Of a stretch of 64,000 nucleotides of DNA, positions 1 through 7,761 are shown one piece after another (position 1 is the first letter of the stretch; every line of letters begins with the position of its first letter). The DNA comes from Actinophytocola sp963729115 (lineage in GTDB: Bacteria > Actinomycetota > Actinomycetes > Mycobacteriales > Pseudonocardiaceae). A model generated the notes under the pieces. It ran no database searches and was not told the DNA's origin. It saw nothing but the letters and a program-made list of their open reading frames with translations. The position numbers and the translations under genes were made by a program. The stretch spans positions 558,001 through 622,000 of the forward strand of contig CAVSMR010000011.1 of NCBI GenBank assembly GCA_963729115.1, read 5' to 3'.

Positions 1-155
1 CCTCGCCCCTCGCGGGCCTGCTCGACCAGGAGCGGATCCTGGAGCTGATCGCGGGCGGCGGGCGGACGATGACGCACGCGAGCACCTCGCACCTGCTGAT
101 CCCGTTCGTCGAGATCGACATCTGGCTGCGCGAGCAGGGACTCACGCTGCGGTGA
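1..155 (+). CDS. Partial CDS, C-terminal tail of an unidentified protein (possibly asparagine-synthetase-like)
   Basis: The reading frame is open from the window edge to a TGA at 153-155 and gives about 50 C-terminal residues, with a stretch HASTSHLLIPFVEIDIWLRE near the end. The tail is reminiscent of the last helices of asparagine-synthetase-type amidotransferases, but this is a weak resemblance from memory and no catalytic motif is inside the window. Its stop overlaps the GTG of the next gene by 4 bp (GTGA), so the two are very likely translationally coupled and in one operon. If it is an amide synthetase it could belong to the biosynthetic locus to its right; the sequence visible cannot settle this. 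Confidence 0.4.
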   Translation, partial: SPLAGLLDQERILELIAGGGRTMTHASTSHLLIPFVEIDIWLREQGLTLR

Positions 156-1774
156 GCCTGGCCGAGCTGACCCGGGAGTTCTGGGCGTGGCGCGACGCGA
201 CCGTGCCGGACTCCTACGACGACATCACCCGGGTCGAGCGGCCGGCCGGCTGGCTGCCGGACTGGTCGCCCGGCGCCGTGACGGCGCGGCGCGGTGCCCT
301 GGCCGCGTTCGCCGCGCGGTACCGGGCGCTGGAGTTGTCCGGCGAGCCCGTGGGCACGCAGGTCGACGGGCGGCTGCTCGGCTCGGCGCTCGCCCGGGTG
401 CACTGGGAGCTCGACCTCGTGGCCGCGTGGCGGTACAACCCGCGGTTCTACGTCGACCAGGCGCTCGTCGGCGTCTACAACCTGCTGCTGGTCCCCGCGC
501 CGGTCGACGCCGGGCGGGCCGCGGCGGTCACCGCGCTGCTGCGCCACGTCCCGGTCGTGCTCGACGCGGCGCGCGCCAACCTCGCGGGGCACGCCACCCG
601 GCCGTTCGCGGAGTGCGCGCTGCGCGTGCTGGCGGACGCGGACGAGCGGCTGCGCACGGCGATGACCGCGCTCGCCACGCACGTGCCAGCCGAGGCGCGC
701 GGCGCGCTGGCGGCGGCCGCCGCGGTGGCGGCCGGTGCCCTGGTGTCCTACCGGGACTGGCTCACCGCGCTGCTGCCGTCGTGCCGGCCGCCCACGCCGA
801 TCGGACCGGCGGCGTTCGGGTACTTCCTGCACCGGGTGGCGCTGCTCCCCCACACCGCGGCGGAGCTGCGGGAGATGGGCAGCCAGGGCTGGGACCGTGC
901 GGTGGCCACGGAGGCCGTCCTGCGCCGCCGCGTCCGGGCGGAGCCGCCGGTGCTGCCGGACGCGGACACCCAGCTCGCGGTCCAGCTCGCGGACGAGCGG
1001 GCCGTGCGCGGGTACTACGTCGAGCACGGGCTGCTGAGCCAGCCGGAGTCGTTGCGCCGCTACCGGTTCGACCACCTGCCCGCCTACCTGGCACCACTGA
1101 CGTGGCTGGGCGTCCCGCACCACGCGGCCGGACCGTCCCGTGTGGACGAAGCCGCGGTCCGCTACGTGCCGGCACCGCACGACGAGCTGCCCTACTTCCA
1201 GCTCGCGGACGCCCGCGACCCCCGGGTCGGCATCGCACACGAGGGCGCGCACGCCCAGCAGCTCGCGCTGTCGTGGGCGCATCCGAACCCGGTGCGCCGC
1301 CACTACTACGACTCGGCGGCCAACGAGGGCATCGCGTTCTACAACGAGGAGCTGCTGCTGCTCGCGGGGCTGTACGACGGGACGCCGGCGAGCGCGCGGT
1401 TCGTCGCCAACGCGATGCGGCTGCGCTGCCTGCGGGTGACGGTCGACATCGCGCTCGCGCTCGGCGACCTCGGCCTCGACGAGGCCGCGGACGTGCTGGC
1501 CACCTCGGTGCCGATGGACCGGCAGACGGCGTGGGAGGAGGCGGTGTTCTTCGCCGGCAACCCCGGCCAGGGGCTGAGCTTCCAGACCGGGAAGCTGCAG
1601 ATCCTCGACCTCCTGACGACCGCGGCCGGCCAGCTCGGCGACCGGTTCGACCTGCGGGCGTTCCACGACCGGCTGTGGCGCGAGGGCAACGTGCCGCTTG
1701 CGCTGCAGCGCTGGGAGCTGCTCGGCCGGCGCGACCATCTCGACCGCGCCGACCGGCTCGCCGGGACCGACTGA
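152..1774 (+). CDS. DUF885 family putative metallohydrolase
   Basis: 540 residues, the usual size for DUF885 proteins, which are mostly uncharacterised and resemble zinc carboxypeptidases. The likely metal site is HEGAH around residue 364 (GIAHEGAHAQQ), followed by a conserved-looking acidic stretch (SAANEGIAFYNEE) about 25 residues later that could supply the third ligand. No signal peptide is visible, so it is probably cytoplasmic. The GTG start overlaps the stop of the upstream partial gene, and the multicopper oxidase gene converges from the other side 32 bp away. Fold and metal dependence are inferred from the family; the substrate is unknown. A peptidase or amide-hydrolase role in the adjacent NRPS locus is possible but not shown. 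Confidence 0.75.
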   Translation: MSLAELTREFWAWRDATVPDSYDDITRVERPAGWLPDWSPGAVTARRGALAAFAARYRALELSGEPVGTQVDGRLLGSALARVHWELDLVAAWRYNPRFYVDQALVGVYNLLLVPAPVDAGRAAAVTALLRHVPVVLDAARANLAGHATRPFAECALRVLADADERLRTAMTALATHVPAEARGALAAAAAVAAGALVSYRDWLTALLPSCRPPTPIGPAAFGYFLHRVALLPHTAAELREMGSQGWDRAVATEAVLRRRVRAEPPVLPDADTQLAVQLADERAVRGYYVEHGLLSQPESLRRYRFDHLPAYLAPLTWLGVPHHAAGPSRVDEAAVRYVPAPHDELPYFQLADARDPRVGIAHEGAHAQQLALSWAHPNPVRRHYYDSAANEGIAFYNEELLLLAGLYDGTPASARFVANAMRLRCLRVTVDIALALGDLGLDEAADVLATSVPMDRQTAWEEAVFFAGNPGQGLSFQTGKLQILDLLTTAAGQLGDRFDLRAFHDRLWREGNVPLALQRWELLGRRDHLDRADRLAGTD

Positions 1775-1806
1775 GCCGGCTCAGTCGGTCCCGGCTGCCA
1801 GTGTCC

Positions 1807-3255
1807 TCAGGGGACGATCTCCAGCTGCGCCATCATGCCGAGCTCGGAGTGCTCGAGCATGTGGCAGTGGTAGACGTAGCGGCCGGTGAAGTCGCTGAAC
1901 GTCGCCTTCACCGTCACCGTCTCGCCGGGCCTGATCAGCACGGTGTCCTTGAAGCCGGACTCGCCCGCCAGCGGCGCGCCACCGTTGCGGCTCAGCACCT
2001 GGAACTGCGCGAGGTGCATGTGGAAGGTGTGCGCGATGCCCAGATCGGTGTCCTGGTTGGTGACCCGCCAGGTCTCCGTCGCGCCCTTCTTGACCTGGAA
2101 GTCGACCCGGTTGGGGTCGAACAGCTTGCCGTCGATGGCGAAACCCTGGCCCGGGATGAGGCCCAGCGTCACGTCGCGCGTCACGCTCGCGGGCGGCAGC
2201 GACGGCAGCGCACGCAGGCGCGAGGGCACCTGGCTCGAGTCCGCGACCGGGCTGCCCACGTCGAAGCGCATGACCGGGCCGCCGAACGCGTCCTCCAGCA
2301 CCAGCTGCTGGCCGGCCTTCCCCGTGAAGTCGACGACGATCTCGGCGCGCTCGGCCGGTCCGAGGACGAGCTCGGTGCGCGACACGGGCGCGGGCAGCAG
2401 GCCGCCGTCCGACCCGATCTGGATCATCGGGACGCCACCGAGGTTGAGCGTGAACTCGCGCAGCGTCGCGCCGTTGAGCAGCCGAAAGCGGTACTTGCGC
2501 GCGGCGACCTTGAAGTAGGGCTGCGCCTTGCCGTTGGCGAGCAGCGTGCTGTAGAGGTTGGGGTCCATGAGGTCGAAGACCAGCGCACCCTGGTCGTCGA
2601 AACCGGCGTCCCGCAACATGATCGGCACGTCGTAGTCGCCCGACGGCAGGTTGAGGCCGGCCTCGTCGGAGCCCTGGATGAGGTAGAACCCCTGCAGGCC
2701 GCGGTAGACGTGCTCGGCCTCCAGGTGGTGCGCGTGGTCGTGGTACCAGAGCGTCGCGCCGGCCTGGGTGTTGCCGTAGTCGTACGCGCGGGACTGTCCC
2801 GGCTGGATCACGTCGAGCGGGTGGCCGTCGCTCGCGGCCGCGGTGTGCCCGCCGTGCAGGTGGACGTTGGACGCCGCGTCGAGCTGGTTGGTGAAGGTGA
2901 TCGCGGCGCGGCGGCCCTGCGGCGTGCGGATGGTCGGTCCAGGGAAGGACCCGTTGAACGTGAGCACCGGTGTGCTGATCCCCGGCAGGATCGTGGCGTT
3001 CGCGGGGCGGATGGCGACCTGGTAGATGTCGACGGCCGCCCGCCGGACCCGCGGCGCCAGCACCGGAGGCACCGGCATCGCCTGGGAGAACGGGGTGTAG
3101 GTCGGCGTGACGGCGGGACGGTTGCTGCCCGTGCCGTGCCGATGGGTCTGCTCGGCGGCGTCCGCCTGCAGCTGGTTCCACAACACGAAGGGCCCGGCCA
3201 CCATGCCACCGGCCAGCACGCCGCCGAGCGCCATTAAGTTCCTGCGATTCAACAC
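1807..3255 (-). CDS. Tat-exported multicopper oxidase (laccase/phenoxazinone-synthase type)
   Basis: About 482 residues with all four copper-ligand motifs in order: HLHGGH near residue 125, WYHDHAHH near 167, HTFHMHLAQF near 400 and YHCHMLEHSELGMM close to the C-terminus. The last carries the type-1 copper Cys, two His and a Met axial ligand. The N-terminus reads NRRNLMALGG followed by a hydrophobic run, a twin-arginine signal, which fits a cofactor-loaded exported enzyme. The start is GTG at 3255, with GGGGAA a few bases upstream; the frame stays open further upstream but that sequence looks non-coding. Multicopper oxidases couple one-electron oxidation of phenols to reduction of O2. Next to aromatic hydroxylases and a tyrosine aminomutase, oxidative coupling of a phenolic product is a reasonable inference. 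Confidence 0.9.
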   Translation of the reverse strand: MLNRRNLMALGGVLAGGMVAGPFVLWNQLQADAAEQTHRHGTGSNRPAVTPTYTPFSQAMPVPPVLAPRVRRAAVDIYQVAIRPANATILPGISTPVLTFNGSFPGPTIRTPQGRRAAITFTNQLDAASNVHLHGGHTAAASDGHPLDVIQPGQSRAYDYGNTQAGATLWYHDHAHHLEAEHVYRGLQGFYLIQGSDEAGLNLPSGDYDVPIMLRDAGFDDQGALVFDLMDPNLYSTLLANGKAQPYFKVAARKYRFRLLNGATLREFTLNLGGVPMIQIGSDGGLLPAPVSRTELVLGPAERAEIVVDFTGKAGQQLVLEDAFGGPVMRFDVGSPVADSSQVPSRLRALPSLPPASVTRDVTLGLIPGQGFAIDGKLFDPNRVDFQVKKGATETWRVTNQDTDLGIAHTFHMHLAQFQVLSRNGGAPLAGESGFKDTVLIRPGETVTVKATFSDFTGRYVYHCHMLEHSELGMMAQLEIVP

Positions 3256-3523
3256 GATAGTTCCCCAATCGACGCACCTGTTCGCGCCGAGCTTGGCACC
3301 GCGGGGGCGGCCGAGCCTTCTCCCAAGATGCGCAGCCGGCGGCCGTAACCGCTGGTAGTCAAGCGATTCCGGAAAGCGCGCACGTTCGGGATTGGCGAAC
3401 TCGTACATTTCGGTCCAGTCCGGCGCGCATATCGGGCAACGGGTGAGATGCGCGTGCCGCGGGCGGTCACGACGATGGGGAAATCGCGGTGGACCGCCGT
3501 CATGCCTGTCGAATGAGGAGAAC

Positions 3524-4711
3524 ATGGTGGAAAGCGCCAACGTACCCACCCGCGCGGAGCTGGTACGCCGGGCCGGCGAGCTGGTACCCGTGCTCCGGGC
3601 GAACGCGGCCTGGACGGAGGAGCACCGGCGGCTGCACGAGGAGACCATCGAGGCGCTGGCCGACGCCGGCATCTTCCGCATGCGCGTGCCCGCCCGCTAC
3701 GGCGGCTACGAGAGCGACACGCAGACCCTGGTGGACGTGGGCGCCGAGCTCGGCCGCGGCGACGGGTCGGCGTCCTGGGTCGCGTCCGTCTACTGGATCC
3801 CCGGGTGGATGGCGGGGCTGTTCCCCGACGAGGTGCAGGACGAGGTGTTCTCGACGCCGGACGTGCGGGTGTGCGGCACGCTCAGTCCATCCGGGACGGC
3901 CATCCCGCAGCGCGACGGCGGCGTCGTGCTCAACGGCCGGTGGGGGTTCATCAGCGGCGCGCTGCACAGCCACTGGCAGGAGATCATCGCGATCCGCGTG
4001 CCCGAGGACGGCCAGCCGGAGCCGATCATGGCGCTGGTGCCGATCAAGGAGCTGGAGATCGTCGACGACTGGCACGTGGCGGGCCTGCGCGGCACGGGCA
4101 GCGTGACCACGGTGGCGCGCGACGTGTTCGTGCCCGCCGAGCGCGTGCTCTCGCTCGGCGCGGTGCTCGCCGGCCAGTACGCGTCCGAGCGCAACGCCGC
4201 GTCGCCGATGTTCCGTGCCCCGCTGCTGGGGGTCGCGAGCGCGTCCGCGGTCGGCACGGTGCTGGGCCTCGCGCGGGCGGCCAAGGAGGTCTTCCTCGAG
4301 CGGATGCCGGACCGCAAGCTCACCTACACCGCCTACGAGAGCCAGCGCGAGGCGCCGGTCACGCACCTGCGGGTCGCCGACGCCGCGCTGAAGATCGACC
4401 GCGTGGAGTTCCACGCGCGCCGGCTCGCCGCCCTGGTGGACGGCAAGGGCGCCACCGGCGAGGCGTGGACGCTCGAGGAGCGGGCCCGCAGCCGCGCGGA
4501 CGTCGGCGCGGTGTGCCGGCTCGCGAAGGAGGCGGTGGACACCCTTGCCATGGCCAGCGGCGGCTCGTCGATCTACGACACGGTCCCGATGCAGCGAATC
4601 AGCCGCGACGTGCAGGCGGTGAACCTGCACGCGCTGATGGCCCCGGACGCGACCTACGAGCTGTACGGCCGAATCCTCTGCGGCCTGGACCCGAACACCG
4701 GCTACATCTGA
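3524..4711 (+). CDS. Group-D flavin-dependent monooxygenase, acyl-CoA-dehydrogenase fold
   Basis: 395 residues. The N-terminal helical domain (through FRMRVPARYGGYE, about residue 65), the central beta domain (CGTLSPSG, NGRWGFISGALHSHW) and the C-terminal helical domain (SGGSSIYDTVPMQRISRDVQAVNLH) match the HsaA/HpaH-like two-component monooxygenases rather than true acyl-CoA dehydrogenases; the GxxSxW and SGGSSIY segments are typical. Such enzymes hydroxylate aromatic or carrier-bound substrates with reduced flavin from a separate reductase, and no reductase gene lies nearby. The ATG at 3524 has GAGGAG 6 bp upstream. It is divergent from the oxidase gene across a 268-bp spacer. A second paralogue lies at 6478-7731; the pair probably acts on the aminomutase/NRPS product. 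Confidence 0.82.
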   Translation: MVESANVPTRAELVRRAGELVPVLRANAAWTEEHRRLHEETIEALADAGIFRMRVPARYGGYESDTQTLVDVGAELGRGDGSASWVASVYWIPGWMAGLFPDEVQDEVFSTPDVRVCGTLSPSGTAIPQRDGGVVLNGRWGFISGALHSHWQEIIAIRVPEDGQPEPIMALVPIKELEIVDDWHVAGLRGTGSVTTVARDVFVPAERVLSLGAVLAGQYASERNAASPMFRAPLLGVASASAVGTVLGLARAAKEVFLERMPDRKLTYTAYESQREAPVTHLRVADAALKIDRVEFHARRLAALVDGKGATGEAWTLEERARSRADVGAVCRLAKEAVDTLAMASGGSSIYDTVPMQRISRDVQAVNLHALMAPDATYELYGRILCGLDPNTGYI

Positions 4712-4718
4712 CCGCCCA

Positions 4719-4856
4719 ACCCGCGAGTCCCCCGTTCCGGACCGCGAGTCCCCCGTTCGCCCCCGCCGAGCCGCGCCTCGGCGGCCGCGGCAACGGGGGA
4801 CTCGCCGTTCTGTGCGGGGGACTCGCGGGTCTGTGCGGGGGACTCGCGGGTTGGAT
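4719..4856. repeat. Short intergenic repeat cluster, CCGCGAGTCCCCCGTTC units
   Basis: Just after the stop of the monooxygenase gene there are two direct units of CCGCGAGTCCCCCGTTC, then a GC-rich centre, then three units in the opposite orientation (GGGGGACTCGCGGG type). The block therefore forms a large inverted repeat. The same unit occurs near 58.9-59.2 kb, and a variant (CGCGAGTCCAACGC) near 23.9 kb. It sits between two convergent genes beside a clear terminator hairpin. Confidence 0.8.
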
Positions 4857-4860
4857 GCGA

Positions 4861-4893
4861 AAACCGCCGGCCCGCGTCGCGGGCCGGCGGTTT
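4861..4893. terminator. Bidirectional hairpin terminator
   Basis: A perfect 15-bp stem (AAACCGCCGGCCCGC paired with GCGGGCCGGCGGTTT) with a 3-nt loop. Flanking A and T runs make it usable from both strands. It lies between the convergent monooxygenase (ending 4711) and the solute-binding-fold gene (ending 4907). Confidence 0.8.
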
Positions 4894-4906
4894 CGTGCCG
4901 GCTGGT

Positions 4907-6256
4907 TCAGCTGACGTGCAGGTGCACCGGCGTGCGCGGGGCCGGGCCGCCCGCGCAGTGCTCGTTGTAGGCGTCCAGCAGCGCCTGGGCGTCCACTGTG
5001 GCCTGCCGGAAGCGGGCCACCGGGTCGGCGCCGCGGAGCATCACGTCCTCCATCGCCTGGGTGAGGTGGCTCTGGATGCCGGCGAAGTCGCCCAGCTGCG
5101 CGCCGAGCACGGCGGGCGAGCCGTCCGCGGCGACGAGCTGCTCGGTGGCCACCCGGTGCTGCGGGAACTCGGCGAACCAGCCCTCCTCCTCGAGCACCTC
5201 GAAGGACGCGTGCGTGATCGGGATGAACCCGTTCGCCTTGTGCCAGAAGGCCGCGTTCTCCGCGTTGATCATGAACTGGCTGAACGCGAGGGCACCGTCG
5301 CGAGTGGCGTCGTCGAGGCCGGCCCGCAGCCACATCGACTGCCCGGACACCATCTCGCCGGCGTGCGGGGCGTTGCCGTTGTACGGCAGCCGGCTCGCCG
5401 CGACCTCGAACCCGGCTTCCCCGCCCATCATGCAGATCGGGGTGGTCATCGCCGACGTGCACAGCAGGAACGCCGACTCCTGCGCGGCGAACGCGTCGAG
5501 GCAGGCGAACCAGTCCTCCTGCGTGCCGCCGTAGTGGTAGTGGCCCTCCGCGTGCAGGCGCTGCCACCACTGGACGTAGGCGAGCATCGCGTCGGAGGCG
5601 AGGTCGATCGTCGTGGCGCGGCCGGCGTGGCCGTTGTCCTGGTCGGCGAGCAGCGCGCCCTGCTGGGCGAGCGCCTGCTGGAAGAACCAGCCGTGGTCGG
5701 GCCAGGTGATCGACGGCGTCGTGCGGCCGGGCAGGTTCGCGACCGCCTTGCACGCGGCCTCGACCTCGTCCCAGGTGCGCGGCGGCTCGGTGAGGCCAGC
5801 CGCCTGCAGCAGTGATGTGTTGGTGTACAACAGGATCGTCGTCGCGGAGGCCGGCATCGAGGTCAGGTCCCCGCGGTGGGTGTAGTAGCCGCGGACGGCG
5901 GGCACGATCTTGTCGACGAGGACCGGTTCGCCGAGGATCTCCGTGCGCCCGCCGATCGCCTGCTCGACCGACGCGAACAGCGGCGAGCCGTCGGCGGCGA
6001 GCGTGTCGCGGGCGGTCTGGGTCGAGGTGTAGTAGTACTCGGCCAGGTGCGGCGGGTTGCCGGCCTCGACCGAGCGCACGACTTCCTCGGGAATTGCCTG
6101 GAAGTCATGCCCCTCGACGTTCACGTGGTATTCCGGATGGGCCTCGTTGAACGCGTCGGCCATCGCGGAAACGGGGTCGAGGTAGCCGGGAAATGGATGT
6201 TCACCGATCCAGACGTCGATGACGATTTTCCCGTCGGCCCTGCGGGACTCGGTCAT
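4907..6256 (-). CDS. Extracellular-solute-binding-fold protein without a signal peptide
   Basis: 449 residues with the UgpB/MalE-type family 1 solute-binding fold: an N-terminal beta strand IVIDVWIGE, then AFNEAHPEYHVNVE, NPPHLAEYY, ILLYTNTSLLQAAGL and AFSQFMINAENAAFWHKANGFIPIT. These are the usual landmarks of sugar-binding components of ABC importers. The mature-type strand starts only about 11 residues after the initiating ATG (6256, preceded by GGAGGAG), so there is neither a signal peptide nor a lipobox Cys. No permease or ATPase gene is nearby. It is divergent from the second monooxygenase gene. In this context it may be a cytoplasmic binding protein or a repurposed enzyme of the pathway; function unknown. 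Confidence 0.75.
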   Translation of the reverse strand: MTESRRADGKIVIDVWIGEHPFPGYLDPVSAMADAFNEAHPEYHVNVEGHDFQAIPEEVVRSVEAGNPPHLAEYYYTSTQTARDTLAADGSPLFASVEQAIGGRTEILGEPVLVDKIVPAVRGYYTHRGDLTSMPASATTILLYTNTSLLQAAGLTEPPRTWDEVEAACKAVANLPGRTTPSITWPDHGWFFQQALAQQGALLADQDNGHAGRATTIDLASDAMLAYVQWWQRLHAEGHYHYGGTQEDWFACLDAFAAQESAFLLCTSAMTTPICMMGGEAGFEVAASRLPYNGNAPHAGEMVSGQSMWLRAGLDDATRDGALAFSQFMINAENAAFWHKANGFIPITHASFEVLEEEGWFAEFPQHRVATEQLVAADGSPAVLGAQLGDFAGIQSHLTQAMEDVMLRGADPVARFRQATVDAQALLDAYNEHCAGGPAPRTPVHLHVS

Positions 6257-6477
6257 TGCTCCTCCATGCCTGACACCGATGTGACCTGAAGAGTCATCAT
6301 TGGTGTGCCGGGCGAAACACCACATCTCCGCGGTTGCGGACTTTGCCCGAGCGGCGCGCAATTCGAGAGATGCAACGCGATCCCGGCCGGTGTGATTCTG
6401 AGGCGCAAGGTCCACCCGGCGGGCAGCTCCGCCGGAGTTCTCCAGCCACCTGCTCGACACGAAGGACGTGCGCGGAA

Positions 6478-7731
6478 ATGGCAGACGCCTCGAATGTCCC
6501 CGACAACGGATTCGCCCCGCCTCCGGAACCCGGTCTGACGCCGGCGGAGGTCATCGCGCGGGCGGAGGCGATCGCGCCGTCGCTCATCGAGCGGCAGGCC
6601 GAGACCGAGAAGCGCACCTACTACGCCGAGGACACCCACGAGGCGTTCCGCGAGGCGGGGCTGTACCGGATCCTGGTGCCGCGCCGCTACGGCGGCTACG
6701 AGTTCGGCGTGGAGACGTTCGTCCGCGTCTCGCTGGCGCTCACCCGGGCCTGCCCGTCGACCGGCTGGATGTACACCCTCGGCGCCGCGCACGCGCTGCT
6801 GGTCGCCACGGTGTTCGACCAGGACGTGCAGGACGAGGTGTTCCGCGACGCGGACTTCCTCTGCCCCGCCACCGTCATGCCGTCCGGGTTCGCCGAGCCG
6901 GCGGAGGACGGCGGCTGGATCATCAACGGCACCTACGGCTACTGCTCCGGCGCGCCGTACGCGTCGCACTTCGTCGGGCACGCGCTGGTCTCCCCCGGCG
7001 AGGGCGAGGACCCGGTGCCGATGCTGTTCATCGCGCCCCGCGATACCTGGACCCGGCTCGACGACTGGGGCAACCAGCTGGGCCTGAAGGGCAGCGGCTC
7101 GCACAGCATCAAGTTCGAGAACGCGCACATCCCGGCGAACCACGCGCTGCCGACGCACATGAGCCAGTTCTCGGTCGCCGACGGCACGCCCGGGTACGAG
7201 CTGCACGGCAACCCGATGTACCGCGGTGGCCCGCTGAGCCTCATGTTGATGGAGAGCGCGGTGCTGGCGGTGGGCATCGCGCGGGGCGCGCTGGACGTGT
7301 ACGAGGACCTCATGCGCGACCGCACCACGATGTTCCCCCCGATCATGAGCCGCACGCAGGACCCGGACTTCCAGTACTGGTACGGCGAGGCCGTCGGACT
7401 GCACGCCACGGCGGAGACCGCGCTGCTCGGTGCGATCCGCCAGTGGGAACAGATGTGCGCCGAGGGGCCGGCCGCGTTCACGCCCGAGCGCGAGCTGCGG
7501 CTGGGCTCGATCGGCCGCGAGGTGGTGCGGATGGCGTGGCGCGTGGTCGAGGGCTTCGTGATGCCGACGGCCGGGTCGAGCTCGATCCGGTCGGGCGAGC
7601 GGCTGGAGCGGATCTGGCGTGACCTGTCCACGTTGAACAGTCACGGCGGGATCTCCGTGTTCCTCAACGCGATCGCGAACCGGCAGCTCGCCATGGCTCA
7701 CTTCGGAGTCGAGGACCACCCGCAGCCGTGA
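6478..7731 (+). CDS. Second group-D flavin monooxygenase-like protein
   Basis: 417 residues, a distant paralogue of the protein at 3524-4711. Shared landmarks are LYRILVPRRYGGYEFG, the STGWMYTLGAAHA segment, ATVMPSG, INGTYGYCSGAPYASHF, the GLKGSGSHSIKFE turn, and PTAGSSSIRSGERLERIWRDLSTLNSHGG near the C-terminus. These fit HsaA/HpaH-type oxygenases, although a flavin dehydrogenase role on an aminoacyl carrier protein cannot be excluded. The ATG at 6478 follows AAGGAC by about 9 bp. The NRPS gene begins 30 bp after its stop with its own AAGGA, so monooxygenase, NRPS and aminomutase form one operon. No flavin reductase gene was found. Confidence 0.8.
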   Translation: MADASNVPDNGFAPPPEPGLTPAEVIARAEAIAPSLIERQAETEKRTYYAEDTHEAFREAGLYRILVPRRYGGYEFGVETFVRVSLALTRACPSTGWMYTLGAAHALLVATVFDQDVQDEVFRDADFLCPATVMPSGFAEPAEDGGWIINGTYGYCSGAPYASHFVGHALVSPGEGEDPVPMLFIAPRDTWTRLDDWGNQLGLKGSGSHSIKFENAHIPANHALPTHMSQFSVADGTPGYELHGNPMYRGGPLSLMLMESAVLAVGIARGALDVYEDLMRDRTTMFPPIMSRTQDPDFQYWYGEAVGLHATAETALLGAIRQWEQMCAEGPAAFTPERELRLGSIGREVVRMAWRVVEGFVMPTAGSSSIRSGERLERIWRDLSTLNSHGGISVFLNAIANRQLAMAHFGVEDHPQP

Positions 7732-7761
7732 TCCGCGCCCGCCCGAGCTAAGGAACCCCGC

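Noticed and set aside
187..3237. A 1016-codon plus-strand open frame across the DUF885 and oxidase genes
   Set aside because: Arg/Ala/Gly-rich shadow typical of GC-rich DNA; the real genes in frame 152-1774 and on the minus strand 1807-3255 have motifs.
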